DNA of 64,000 nucleotides from contig CANMMF010000009.1 of assembly GCA_947498985.1 (NCBI GenBank), forward strand, positions 159,900 to 223,899, in the 5' to 3' direction. Shown here in pieces: positions 54,910-62,923 of this stretch. The notes beneath the pieces are model-generated. The model was not told the DNA's origin and ran no database searches. It saw nothing but the letters and a program-made list of their open reading frames with translations. The DNA comes from an uncultured Paracoccaceae bacterium. GTDB lineage: Bacteria > Pseudomonadota > Alphaproteobacteria > Rhodobacterales > Rhodobacteraceae. Position 1 is the stretch's first letter. Each line of letters starts with the position of its first letter. A program made the position numbers and the translations under genes.

Positions 54910-55094
54910 TCTCGCGCAAGCATTCTGTCGATTTCTGCTGAGCCATCTCGACTGTTCGCCGAGACTCCAACGATAATCTCGTGAGTACCGTCCGGGCGCA
55001 CAACTAGCCGCCAATCTTTCACGTCAGCGGCAGCAAGGCCCTTGGCGTATCGTGTCAGATCCGACTGAGTGATGTTGGCAGGACGGTTGGCCAT
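54906..55094 (-). CDS. Small protein upstream of integrase (62 aa)
   Basis: Unrecognised. MANRPANITQSDLTRYAKG, then WRLVVRPDGTHEIIV, a beta-strand-like pattern often seen in small phage proteins next to integrases (possible recombination directionality or DNA-binding partner; inference). It overlaps the integrase start (ATGA) and begins 1 bp after the MerR-like stop. Confidence 0.6.
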   Translation of the reverse strand: MANRPANITQSDLTRYAKGLAAADVKDWRLVVRPDGTHEIIVGVSANSRDGSAEIDRMLARE

Positions 55095-55095
55095 A

Positions 55096-55578
55096 TCAAT
55101 CGTCCATGATTGCGCCGAATTGGAATTTGAGATTGAAGGCATAGGTCAGATCCATCACCGTTGCCGCCAGGTTGGGACTATGCTTGATCTGGCTCGCCAC
55201 AGCTGCTGACATCGCCGACTTTCCAACAGCCCCAACGGTCCTGTCGAAAATGTCGGAACCATTTGACAAGAGTTCGGGTGCGATAATCAGGAAGGCATCT
55301 TCGCCTGCACGAGCTGCCACAAAGGCTTGGCGGACGCTGTGCGGGACGCTTTCGTCGTCCATCATGCACAATCGAAGCTTGCGCGAAATCTCGCGGATCC
55401 ATTCGATTTGCGGTTTGTTCTGAGCCAGCGCTCCGAGCATCCTCACGAGCACCACACCTTCGTCGTCGTAGACCACGGGCTTCTCGTTGATGGGCGTGAT
55501 AGCGCCCTTGTCTTGCCAATACTGTACGGTTCGACGGGGAAGACCGGCTTTCTGTGCAATCGCAGTCAGTGTGTGCAT
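55096..55578 (-). CDS. MerR-like HTH regulator of the element
   Basis: 160 aa. The first ~50 residues form a MerR-type helix-turn-helix (LTAIAQKAGLPRRTVQYWQDKGAITPI); the rest is of unknown fold. First gene of the unit with the 62-aa protein and integrase. Satellites such as PICIs use a small regulator (AlpA or Stl type) in this position; this could be the master switch, by analogy only. Confidence 0.7.
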   Translation of the reverse strand: MHTLTAIAQKAGLPRRTVQYWQDKGAITPINEKPVVYDDEGVVLVRMLGALAQNKPQIEWIREISRKLRLCMMDDESVPHSVRQAFVAARAGEDAFLIIAPELLSNGSDIFDRTVGAVGKSAMSAAVASQIKHSPNLAATVMDLTYAFNLKFQFGAIMDD

Positions 55579-55607
55579 TGCAGACCTCGCTTTTCGGACA
55601 CGTTACA

Positions 55608-55630
55608 CATTGCGGAACGAAACTGCAATG
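55608..55630. promoter_or_regulatory. Inverted repeat upstream of the MerR-like gene
   Basis: CATTGC (55608-55613) and GCAATG (55625-55630) around an 11-base centre, 30 bp upstream of the start. Possible autoregulatory operator within the promoter of the MerR-like/integrase unit. Confidence 0.4.
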
Positions 55631-55649
55631 CAGGCGTGATCGACATAGG

Positions 55650-55973
55650 TCAATTCGCCAGTCGTGCCTCAAGGCAGAGCTGCAAGTGATCCGCTGTCTC
55701 GGAGTCGCCCACAGCGAGGGTGCGAAACATGAGCTTTCGCCAGATTTGAAACTCGCCGTCGCCGAGCACCCGTTCAGCGCGGTCCCAGGTTTCCATGAGC
55801 GGGAGCGCCGGTTCGAAGTCGCCTTCGGTAAGCCGGAGATTTGCGAGCTCCATCGCGAGCGCTGGCCGATTGACCTGGATAAGCACACACATCAGCAAAA
55901 CAAGGGTTTGCTGAAACGCGTCCATGGTTTCGACGAGGGATTCGATCTCTTCAAGGGTTGTGCCGATTGTCAT
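55650..55973 (-). CDS. Unrecognised element protein (107 aa)
   Basis: Helical acidic protein (MTIGTTLEEIESLVETMDAF; LALEMAN-like helix PALAMELANLRLTEG). No motif recognised. It ends about 70 bp before the MerR-like start and may be the last gene of the head operon or a separate unit. Confidence 0.55.
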   Translation of the reverse strand: MTIGTTLEEIESLVETMDAFQQTLVLLMCVLIQVNRPALAMELANLRLTEGDFEPALPLMETWDRAERVLGDGEFQIWRKLMFRTLAVGDSETADHLQLCLEARLAN

Positions 55974-56256
55974 CAGCGCCTCCGTTTTTTCGCAAGCCGG
56001 GATTGACTGTGCTGTGTCGATTGTAAGCCGAATAACTCGTTGATCCTAATCGCAAATAGCGACTGCCTTCGCGGTAAGAAAAGTGCCCGGCGCGCCTTTC
56101 CAGACCGCCGGGCGTGAGGTCATCCGACCTGTTCTCGCGCCGCGCTCGCTCAGTGAACTTCGCGAGCCGCGCGCTGTCGGGGTTTTCCCACTCGCCGACA
56201 AACGGGATCGATTCGGCTATCCCCAGCCGGGGTCGATCTGCCCCAACTCGTGTCAA
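55951..56256 (-). CDS. Possible TTG-start gene downstream of portal
   Basis: A frame of about 101 codons could start at a TTG overlapping the portal stop (TTGA) and read GIAESIPFVGEWENPDSARL, then KFTERARRENRSDDLTPGG. It would overlap the 107-aa gene by 23 bp. It is the only open frame that fills the otherwise empty 280 bp (55974-56252). Weak support: no ATG and no known family. Confidence 0.25.
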   Translation of the reverse strand: MTRVGADRPRLGIAESIPFVGEWENPDSARLAKFTERARRENRSDDLTPGGLERRAGHFSYREGSRYLRLGSTSYSAYNRHSTVNPGLRKNGGADDNRHNP

Positions 56257-57317
56257 TCTGGTGGCGTTTGTTCCCAGTCGACAATCTTCAACGCGACTGC
56301 CGGATCGATGCCCGCCGCCTTGGCTTCTGCGAGCGACTTGACGATCGTCGACAGTGCCCGCGCTCGCCCGCCTGAATCGAAGGCCTGCAGAGGCCGCATG
56401 ATGTCGAGGCTGATCGGCTGTCCGAGTTTCGCGGTTGCTTCCTCGGCAATCATCGCCGCAATGGGTTGCAGCGTCCATTGTGCGAGGTGGCGCTGTGCCT
56501 CTCGGACCAACGGGCCCGTCGTCGCAGGGTTCGTCAGGCCAGGCAGGATGCCGAAGGCCATGCTGATCGCGTCTCGCGCGTCGCCCAGGGTTTCCTTCGT
56601 CATCGCCTTTTCAAGATCCGGTGAGAGGCCTTGAGCGCGCCAATCTTGCGCTGGAGCTGGACCGCCAGCCGCGACGATGTTGACAGACTCGCGAACAAGA
56701 ACCCGACCGCGCTTGCCGCGGAAACCAGATGCCAGTCGCTCGAGGTCGGCCTCGGGCGCTTCGGCAAACGGCACAATTGACGTGCCGAGCGGTGCGTTCT
56801 CGAAGACTTCGGACAGAGCCGTCTCGACAGCATTCAGAAGCCCCGCCGTCAACTGCGCGCGCTTCAGCGGCGCGGTGCCCAGCCAGGGCGCCGCCGCGTC
56901 AGATCCAATGCAGATGTGCAGGAGTTCTGCCGCCAGGGCGGTTTCTGTGCGTCCGCCACCCGCCTCCGAGACGCTGACACGATACGCCGAAGGACGACCG
57001 TCCCGCGTGCGCAGATCCCAGTCCGAGGCCGGGACAAGCCGGTCATCGCGGATCAGGAAAACCGCCTCGCCTCGAAGCGCAAGCGACCGGGCGCAGAGCG
57101 CAAGTGTGCGGCGGTCCAGCAGATCGGTGCCTTCCACATCCGCGAGGCTCAGGCCCCCTTCCCAGAGGCTGACGCAGCTTTGCGCCGTAGCCGTCAGCTC
57201 GGCAATCCCGCGGCGTCCAGAGATATATGCTTCGCGAGCGGCCATGATCTCCGCTGTGAACCCGGAACCGCTGGAGCGCTTCTCGATTTTTTGTTTTCTA
57301 GTGAAAGGCCACATCAA
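56253..57317 (-). CDS. Phage portal protein, HK97 type
   Basis: 354 aa, somewhat shorter than the common ~400. Starts MMWPFTRKQKIEKR, as many HK97-like portals do, and has conserved stretches such as LALRGEAVFLIR, PWLGTAPLKRAQL, LGDARDAISMAFGILPGL and LREAQRHLAQWTLQPI-like LVREAQRHLAQWTLQPIAAM. It forms the dodecameric DNA entry ring at one capsid vertex. Overlaps the connector-like gene by 4 bp. Confidence 0.85.
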   Translation of the reverse strand: MMWPFTRKQKIEKRSSGSGFTAEIMAAREAYISGRRGIAELTATAQSCVSLWEGGLSLADVEGTDLLDRRTLALCARSLALRGEAVFLIRDDRLVPASDWDLRTRDGRPSAYRVSVSEAGGGRTETALAAELLHICIGSDAAAPWLGTAPLKRAQLTAGLLNAVETALSEVFENAPLGTSIVPFAEAPEADLERLASGFRGKRGRVLVRESVNIVAAGGPAPAQDWRAQGLSPDLEKAMTKETLGDARDAISMAFGILPGLTNPATTGPLVREAQRHLAQWTLQPIAAMIAEEATAKLGQPISLDIMRPLQAFDSGGRARALSTIVKSLAEAKAAGIDPAVALKIVDWEQTPPD

Positions 57318-57901
57318 CTCGCCCTCCGCCGGTATGGGCGCAGCAGGTCCGCCGCGCCGCTCTGGATCATCGCGCGAGCCAGCCAGCGCGGATCGCGTTC
57401 GACTTCGACGTGAAGTTTGCCGTCGAGATCGGTTTCAGCCCGGGCTGCACCGGAAGGACCGGCCCGCGCGCCGCCGGAGTCGGCGTTGTATTCCACAAGG
57501 CGGCGAAAGGCCTCGAAGATGCTCGGCGGTGGTGTTCCAACGCCGATCTGGGCCACGGCGCGATAGGTCGCACTGTGTTCCAACTCAAACCCCGCAGGAG
57601 CCTCGGCCGGTTCAATCGCTGCCCAACCGGAACCGTCGGTAAAGACCTCAAAAGCAATATCAACTACCGGCTCCAGCGGGGGCTCGAATTGCCCTGGACC
57701 ATCAACGTGCCAGGTGACCTTGCGTGGCGTGTATCTCACCCGCGTATACGATTCGATCCGTCGCCAAATCGGAGCCGGGTCCAAGGCTGCGGCGCGAGCC
57801 GACAGGAAGCCCGTTTCTGCCCCCTCTCCGCCACCTTCTGGCTCGGGAATAGCCGGGTCGGCCTCCGGCTCATTTTCCAGTTCTCGCCATGGCTTCAGCA
57901 T
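57314..57901 (-). CDS. Putative head-associated/connector protein
   Basis: 195 aa, unrecognised in detail. It starts MLKPWRELENEPEADPAIPE and contains IESYTRVRYTPRKVTWHVDG, which resembles head-tail connector-like proteins of small HK97-type modules that often begin with a region contacting phage gp6-like folds. The ATG overlaps the protease stop (TGATG), and the stop overlaps the portal start, so it is translated with the head genes. Confidence 0.6.
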   Translation of the reverse strand: MLKPWRELENEPEADPAIPEPEGGGEGAETGFLSARAAALDPAPIWRRIESYTRVRYTPRKVTWHVDGPGQFEPPLEPVVDIAFEVFTDGSGWAAIEPAEAPAGFELEHSATYRAVAQIGVGTPPPSIFEAFRRLVEYNADSGGARAGPSGAARAETDLDGKLHVEVERDPRWLARAMIQSGAADLLRPYRRRAS

Positions 57902-58530
57902 CAGGCCCTCCATCGGCTTGTGGCGTGGACGCGCGGCGGGACGGCTACGTTTGTCAGGGTCCAATTGCGCATTTCGACCTGCGCGTCCGGATAGGCAGGC
58001 TTCGTGACAAGCGAAAATTCGAAGAGCAAGGCCGCCGTGATCGTTCGGATGAGTGCGCGGTGCATGCCGCGCGAAGGATCGTTCGGTTCTTCCTCGATCC
58101 GCTCCGGTCGCGCCACAGCGCGTTTCGGCGGCAGCCGGAAGCCCGGTGACAGACCGACGGCAAGACCTGCCTCGAGGAGCGCGAGCGCATCGCGTCCGTG
58201 AGAGGTGTCCGCGATTGTCGGTGTGATTTCCGCTTCGATCAGGACGGCGTCGTCCGTGTCACGGATGTCGAGCGTGCCGGCACCTCGACTGGCAAGTGGC
58301 TTGCCGAAGTCATGACCAACCAGAATGTGAATGTCCTCCTCCTGGCGGTCGATCCGGTAACTGAAGGCACGGCTTGCAAAGCTCTCCTTGCGCGGCCGGC
58401 CTGACCTGCCACCATCTGACAAAACCGCCCGGCTGTTGTACTTGAATGACCCGCTCAGACGCGCGCCGCCCCCCTTGCTGCGGCGGACCTCAAGCCCGCC
58501 GCCATCGAAAGCGCCCCAGAAATCACGCAT
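57901..58530 (-). CDS. Prohead protease, HK97 family
   Basis: 209 aa. Serine protease of the HK97 gp4/herpes assemblin-like fold: HILVGHDFGKPLAS supplies the His, and GLAVGLSPGFRL the Ser region. It removes the scaffold-like N-terminal part of the capsid protein during maturation. It overlaps the 95-aa gene by 8 bp. Confidence 0.85.
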   Translation of the reverse strand: MRDFWGAFDGGGLEVRRSKGGGARLSGSFKYNSRAVLSDGGRSGRPRKESFASRAFSYRIDRQEEDIHILVGHDFGKPLASRGAGTLDIRDTDDAVLIEAEITPTIADTSHGRDALALLEAGLAVGLSPGFRLPPKRAVARPERIEEEPNDPSRGMHRALIRTITAALLFEFSLVTKPAYPDAQVEMRNWTLTNVAVPPRVHATSRWRA

Positions 58531-58810
58531 GGGACACCATCACACGACCGTGCCCCTTGCGGGAAATGGCCCACACCCGATTGGCCCCGGAAATGCCTGG
58601 CGCCAACTTGTCCAGACTTTCAACCCGGTCACCGGCCTTCAGTGGGTAGATCACACCTGCCGCATCAGCAGCCGGGGATACCTCCCCGACTGACGCCGTA
58701 ACTGCGACCGGCCACCGACCAACATTCTGCAACAGGATCTCGGTCACATCGTTGGCAGTCAGTTGCGTCCAGAAACCTTGCGGCAGAGGGACTTCTTCAT
58801 GTCTCGGCAT
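58523..58810 (-). CDS. Small capsid-module protein (95 aa)
   Basis: Unrecognised. Beta-rich sequence (NVGRWPVAVTASVGEVSP; VWAISRKGHGRVMVSHA). The position between capsid and protease genes suggests a decoration or head-stabilising protein; this is inference from place only. Confidence 0.6.
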   Translation of the reverse strand: MPRHEEVPLPQGFWTQLTANDVTEILLQNVGRWPVAVTASVGEVSPAADAAGVIYPLKAGDRVESLDKLAPGISGANRVWAISRKGHGRVMVSHA

Positions 58811-58825
58811 GATCCGATCCTCCCC

Positions 58826-60091
58826 TTAGCCCAGCTCAAGGCCAGTCAGGACTTCGAGTTGCGCGGGCCGCGCAACGGTCACGTCCATCGTCGCCAGCGC
58901 GGTCAAACGCAGACCACCGGATGCGGCGTCGGTGTAGGGATCGCGCACCAAGTCAACCGCGCCCCATTTGCCGCAGAAAATCGGAGCCACGCCGCCAGCA
59001 CTTGTGGTCAGCAGAGCCTGCGTCACGTCAGGCGTTCCGGCGGTCGGTGCGGCCAAGCCGTTGTTGGTTTGGGCCACGGTACCGAGCCGAGCAGTGAGGC
59101 GGTCCCATTCCGTAATGCCAGAGCCTGCATCCCAGATCGCACCATCAAGGAAATCCCAGAGCTCGGGCCGGATAAGCGCACGCACGGCACCGGGTCCACT
59201 GGCCGCATTACGGGTAATGAAGCGGGTCGTCGCAGCGCGGAACGCGGCCCAATCGACGCTTGCATCAACCGCCGTTTCAAGGATGCCGTAGGTGGCGGCA
59301 CCCGTGATCACGCCCAGCGGCTCACCCGATGCGCCCGCGCCAAGAAAGACGACGCGATCCATCTCGACAGACATCGCCGAATTCATGTCGCGCCGCACGG
59401 CTTGCTCAAGTGCTGCGCCGGACTGCTTCAACGTCTTGCGCGTGATCTTCATTTGAACGCCGAGCGTGTTGTCGGGCGCCAGAGCCTTGTCGGCAGTCTC
59501 GAACGCCTGCGCGGCCCCAACGGCCCCCGTCTCGGTCGCCTGCCAGCCCACCGACGCGCCTTGCGTCACCACGGGCCACTCGATCTGGCCGTGATCGATG
59601 GAAATCATCTGCGCGCCCATCTGGGCGGCGACGCTACCCGGAAACAGCCGGTCGATGATCGGGCGGGTCTGCACCGGGTCCGGTGTCCCGCTTGCGAGGG
59701 TCTCACCGGCGCGCAGCTCCAGCGCTTCCCACGGAATCGGAACGCCTTGGTATTGCCCGCCGCTGCGCAGTTCGGTCACGATTTCCGCCGTCTGACCGTC
59801 GATCTGGTGGCCGTGGTCGAGCGCCGCGATCACCTGCCGGACTTCGAAGGCGCTGACCAGTTCGGACCACTCAATGTCCGGCCGTGTTTCGAGCTCGGCG
59901 CCTGCCTCGCGCCGTTCGGTATCCTCGGCAATAAGCGCAGCGCGATAGCGGGTTTCATTGGTTCGATACTCGGTGTCGAGTTCGTCCATCGATCGGGTTT
60001 CGGACTCGGTCGGCTCGGGCTTTGCCACCAGCTCGGAAAGCTGCTGACGGATTTCCGACTGACGTCGGCTGATTTTCACGGAATCAAGCAT
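58826..60091 (-). CDS. Major capsid protein, HK97 fold
   Basis: 421 aa. The first ~105 residues are a coiled-coil delta/scaffold domain (SRRQSEIRQQLSELVAKPEP...), to be removed by the protease. The rest is the HK97 shell domain: IDHGQIEWPVVTQGASVGWQ, then a E-loop/P-domain region, GEPLGVITG, and a C-terminal VDLVRDPYTDAASGGLRL-like end. The ATG at 60091 has AAGGAAA upstream and overlaps the HNH stop. Confidence 0.92.
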   Translation of the reverse strand: MLDSVKISRRQSEIRQQLSELVAKPEPTESETRSMDELDTEYRTNETRYRAALIAEDTERREAGAELETRPDIEWSELVSAFEVRQVIAALDHGHQIDGQTAEIVTELRSGGQYQGVPIPWEALELRAGETLASGTPDPVQTRPIIDRLFPGSVAAQMGAQMISIDHGQIEWPVVTQGASVGWQATETGAVGAAQAFETADKALAPDNTLGVQMKITRKTLKQSGAALEQAVRRDMNSAMSVEMDRVVFLGAGASGEPLGVITGAATYGILETAVDASVDWAAFRAATTRFITRNAASGPGAVRALIRPELWDFLDGAIWDAGSGITEWDRLTARLGTVAQTNNGLAAPTAGTPDVTQALLTTSAGGVAPIFCGKWGAVDLVRDPYTDAASGGLRLTALATMDVTVARPAQLEVLTGLELG

Positions 60092-60434
60092 TGTGTTTCC
60101 TTTCGTGCTCGACGGGTTTGCGCTGCATTTCTCGCAGCATCTCGCGCCATTTTTGGCGCTCAGGGGAAAGCTCGGGATGTCCGGCTTCCAATCGGGTCTT
60201 ACGGGCGTGACAGCGCCCGCAAAGGCACTGAAGATTGAACAGCGCATAGGCGAGATCGGGCCGGTCTCGGACCGGCTCGATATGGTCGACCTCAAGCCGC
60301 CTGCGTGTCCCGCACTGGACGCACTGCCAACCGTCTCGCTCGAGCGCCTGCATCCGCAGCGCCTTCCAGCGGGGGCCGCGGCACACCTTTGCCGAATGGC
60401 GTGCGTAGTCGTCTCGATTTCGGTTCATGCCCAT
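60084..60434 (-). CDS. HNH endonuclease
   Basis: 116 aa with a zinc-bound HNH fold: WQCVQCGTRRRLEVDHIEPV holds the first Cys pair and catalytic His, NLQCLCGRCHARKT the second pair. HNH proteins next to HK97-type large terminases are needed for DNA packaging in several phages. It overlaps both terminase and capsid genes. Confidence 0.9.
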   Translation of the reverse strand: MGMNRNRDDYARHSAKVCRGPRWKALRMQALERDGWQCVQCGTRRRLEVDHIEPVRDRPDLAYALFNLQCLCGRCHARKTRLEAGHPELSPERQKWREMLREMQRKPVEHERKHNA

Positions 60435-61930
60435 ATCAGGCGCGCCTTTCTGACGGGGCCGCGCCCTGAAATGCGGCTGCCTTCGCCTACTGCCAGTACA
60501 GCCGCAGAAACCGCATCAATGCGACCGAGGCTGCGGCCCTTGTCGAGGCAGGGATTCAACTGCGCATCGCGTTTGCAGACAGCGTCGGCCAGGGCCGCGC
60601 GCATCATGTAGGTGATGGGCGTAGAGATGTGCCGGTCATAAACCGCGCGCCGGAAGCGCTCTGCGTCCTCGCCGCCATCGAACGGACCAAATCGACGCAA
60701 CACCTGTCGTGCTTTGAGATTGGCCGCGCGGAGTCCATCCTGAATTTCCGATTGCTTGAACGTGTCGAAGCAGACCGCCTCTATCGGGTAGTCTTCCGCC
60801 GCGTCGACCACTGCTTCAATCCAAGCCGCGACAGGCACAGTTCCGTCCCCGAGAGTACGCAGCGTGCCTTCCTGTTCCATTGATACGTAGAGGTCACCAA
60901 CCCCGTCTCGCTGGCCGCGATCCAACAACTCTGGCCGCCGTGGAAACCAACCGCGAACTTCCAAGCGCCCGGTCGTTGGCCAGAAAAACGCAGAGGCGCT
61001 CATGGAGGCGGAGCCGCCGAGGTCAAGTCCAACGACCAAAGGCCCGTTGCGTTCCGGCAAGTCGTCGCTTTCGACCTGAAACCAGTCGTCAAGCTCAACA
61101 AGTGGCTCGTTACTCGCGTCGTTCACACGCTCATTCATGTGCAGCAACCGGAAGGCTGCGAGGTCGCTCCCTCCACGAGCCTTGGCCCGCCGCGCAGCCG
61201 CCTGAAGCTCTTTCAGAGGCGGAGCGATTCCAGCGTCGATTCCTGGGTTGGCTTCCTTCAAGGCGAAGGCATCATCCGGAGCGCGTCCCGCGGGGGCACG
61301 ATGTTCTTGCCGATAGGTGGTGGGTTCGTCCTCATCAAGCCACCGGCTGAAGGGGTGCTGGTCGGTGCTCGCAGAAGTCGAGATGACCAGCGTCTTGCCG
61401 CCACGTTTCAAGGCGCCAGTCAGCAGTGCAGTTTCAAGTCGAGCGCCTTTCGGCTCCGCCCAACTTGCGCGCTCATCGAGGATTGCGAGTGTTGGGCTAG
61501 TGCCCAAAATTCCGGCGCCGTCAGACGCTATCGCTCGGATCTTGTGTTCGCCGTCCAGCTCGATCTCGAGTTTCGGAGAGTATCGAACCTTCACTCGCGC
61601 CATCACGTCATCGCCCATCGACCGCAGTAGGTCCAAGGCATAGGTCCAACAAACTTCGGCTTGGTCGCGCTTTCCGGCAGCCAGCAGAACCTCTCGCCGG
61701 GGCTGGTCCGAGAAAACGCCGAAGAGCTCCGCGACAGCCAATCCCCCTGTCAAGGCGCTTTTTCCGTTACCCCTCGCAACGCTGAGCACGCCAATTCGGA
61801 TAAGGTCATCGAATGCGCCTTTGATAAACCGCTTCTGGTAGGCCGCGAGCTTGAGCGGATTTCCGGCCATCGGTCCGGTTGGAACTTTCAGTCCCTCGAG
61901 GAAGCGGATTGCTTTTGTAGACGCCTTCAT
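60425..61930 (-). CDS. Terminase large subunit
   Basis: 501 aa packaging motor. ATPase: Walker A-like ARGNGKSALTG near residue 57, Walker B LAILDERASW near 150, coupling motif STSASTD. Nuclease domain begins VVGLDLGGSASMSA near 305, with later acidic residues (CFDTFKQSEIQ). A GGGAG ribosome site precedes ATG 61930, which overlaps the upstream frame's stop (ATGA). No small terminase is recognised with confidence nearby. Confidence 0.9.
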   Translation of the reverse strand: MKASTKAIRFLEGLKVPTGPMAGNPLKLAAYQKRFIKGAFDDLIRIGVLSVARGNGKSALTGGLAVAELFGVFSDQPRREVLLAAGKRDQAEVCWTYALDLLRSMGDDVMARVKVRYSPKLEIELDGEHKIRAIASDGAGILGTSPTLAILDERASWAEPKGARLETALLTGALKRGGKTLVISTSASTDQHPFSRWLDEDEPTTYRQEHRAPAGRAPDDAFALKEANPGIDAGIAPPLKELQAAARRAKARGGSDLAAFRLLHMNERVNDASNEPLVELDDWFQVESDDLPERNGPLVVGLDLGGSASMSASAFFWPTTGRLEVRGWFPRRPELLDRGQRDGVGDLYVSMEQEGTLRTLGDGTVPVAAWIEAVVDAAEDYPIEAVCFDTFKQSEIQDGLRAANLKARQVLRRFGPFDGGEDAERFRRAVYDRHISTPITYMMRAALADAVCKRDAQLNPCLDKGRSLGRIDAVSAAVLAVGEGSRISGRGPVRKARLIWA

Positions 61931-62283
61931 GCGAGCGTCTCCCAATGCCGAAGAGAACCATTCTTGCGTGTATTGTCGCTTTCGCCAGCGAAGCTTCTGC
62001 CGAGAAAATCGTTGGAGATCGTGCTGAGCAGATCGTCGCTAATGGCGAGATACTGTATATTTCTCCAACCTCTGGCGACTGGGGGTATCGTATGTTCACA
62101 CGCTTGGATGGACGAGTTTTCGAGTGCACTGTTGGCGTCATCGAGACGGCCGGTTTCGAACAAGTCGCCGTGCGCTGTATCGGCCGCAATAATGAGTAGC
62201 AGGCCGGATAGCGCGAAAGAATAACTCACCCCCACGACCCCCCGGGTGAAAGCAATTCCGGGCATTGGGACCAGATTGATCAT
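61927..62283 (-). CDS. 118-aa frame between gp10-like and terminase genes
   Basis: Not recognised. Its start (ATG 62283) overlaps the gp10-like stop and its stop overlaps the terminase start, both as ATGA, which favours a real cotranscribed gene. It has one hydrophobic stretch (FALSGLLLIIAADTAHG). An opposite-strand frame at 61945-62199 also looks plausible, so this call is uncertain. Confidence 0.45.
   Translation of the reverse strand: MINLVPMPGIAFTRGVVGVSYSFALSGLLLIIAADTAHGDLFETGRLDDANSALENSSIQACEHTIPPVARGWRNIQYLAISDDLLSTISNDFLGRSFAGESDNTRKNGSLRHWETLA
61945..62199 (+). CDS. Possible small secreted protein on the opposite strand (84 aa)
   Basis: Rightward frame with a signal-like start (RTILACIVAFASEASA) and a natural-looking mature part (GEILYISPTSGDWGYRMF; RVFECTVG...VAVRCIG with two Cys). 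No ribosome site is visible. It is antisense to the 118-aa frame; probably only one of the two is real. If real it would be a cargo ('moron') gene of the element. Confidence 0.4.
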   Translation: MPKRTILACIVAFASEASAEKIVGDRAEQIVANGEILYISPTSGDWGYRMFTRLDGRVFECTVGVIETAGFEQVAVRCIGRNNE

Positions 62284-62660
62284 CGAACCGTCGCCTTCGC
62301 TCGAGCGATCGATCGCGCTACGATCTGAGGCCAGCTGGTCGCAGCAGCCTCGCGGAACCCTGCGCGGTACTCGGCCAGACGCTCGTAGCCGGTCGACCAG
62401 CCACCGACGACCACGTCGCCGGGCTGCATCATCGCTGCCACGGCGCGATACGAAGTGGCTCCCGTGAACCGACCGGCGCGCCCCTTAACGGTCAGGCTCT
62501 CGCGTAGCTTCCCGCTTTCGACCGGCATGCGCCCCCCCCGCGAGCGCGGCTTCTGCGCTTCTTCGAAAACCTCGCGAGTTGCTGTCTTGGCAATCCGCTC
62601 GAGCTGGCGGTCATACTTGTCGAAGATCGCATCGATCTGGTTTGCGAAACTCTTGGTCAT
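62280..62660 (-). CDS. HK97 gp10-like neck/tail-completion protein
   Basis: 126 aa. An N-terminal helix rich in charged residues (FDKYDRQLERIAKTATREVFEEAQ), RMPVESGKLRESLTVK and a later beta part (VVVGGWSTGYERLAEY) match the HK97 gp10 family, which bridges head and tail. Its presence suggests the heads are built to accept tails from elsewhere. It overlaps both neighbours by 4 bp. Confidence 0.75.
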   Translation of the reverse strand: MTKSFANQIDAIFDKYDRQLERIAKTATREVFEEAQKPRSRGGRMPVESGKLRESLTVKGRAGRFTGATSYRAVAAMMQPGDVVVGGWSTGYERLAEYRAGFREAAATSWPQIVARSIARAKATVR

Positions 62661-62923
62661 GCCTCGCTCCCAAGTTCGGCGACCGCCCGATTAATCGCTT
62701 GACGCAGATCGTTGATCAGCACCGCGAGGGCCCTACGGGTTTCACCCTCCATTTCGGCCAATGGCTGACCATCGACGGCGATCTCGTCGATCTCGAGATA
62801 CCGCAGGTCGGCGATCAGAGTGTCGTTCGGGTCCGTACCGAAACACCGGCCAAAAGCTCTTTCGACCAAGTCGAGGCGGCGTTCGACAATACGGATGACT
62901 TCGGTCTGGTTCCTTGTCAGCAT
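62657..62923 (-). CDS. Small element protein (88 aa)
   Basis: Unrecognised helical, acidic protein (MLTRNQTEVIRIVERRLDLV; DLRYLEIDEIAVDGQPL). It overlaps the HTH gene upstream and the gp10-like gene downstream. A small terminase-like or connector role is possible by position only. Confidence 0.6.
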   Translation of the reverse strand: MLTRNQTEVIRIVERRLDLVERAFGRCFGTDPNDTLIADLRYLEIDEIAVDGQPLAEMEGETRRALAVLINDLRQAINRAVAELGSEA

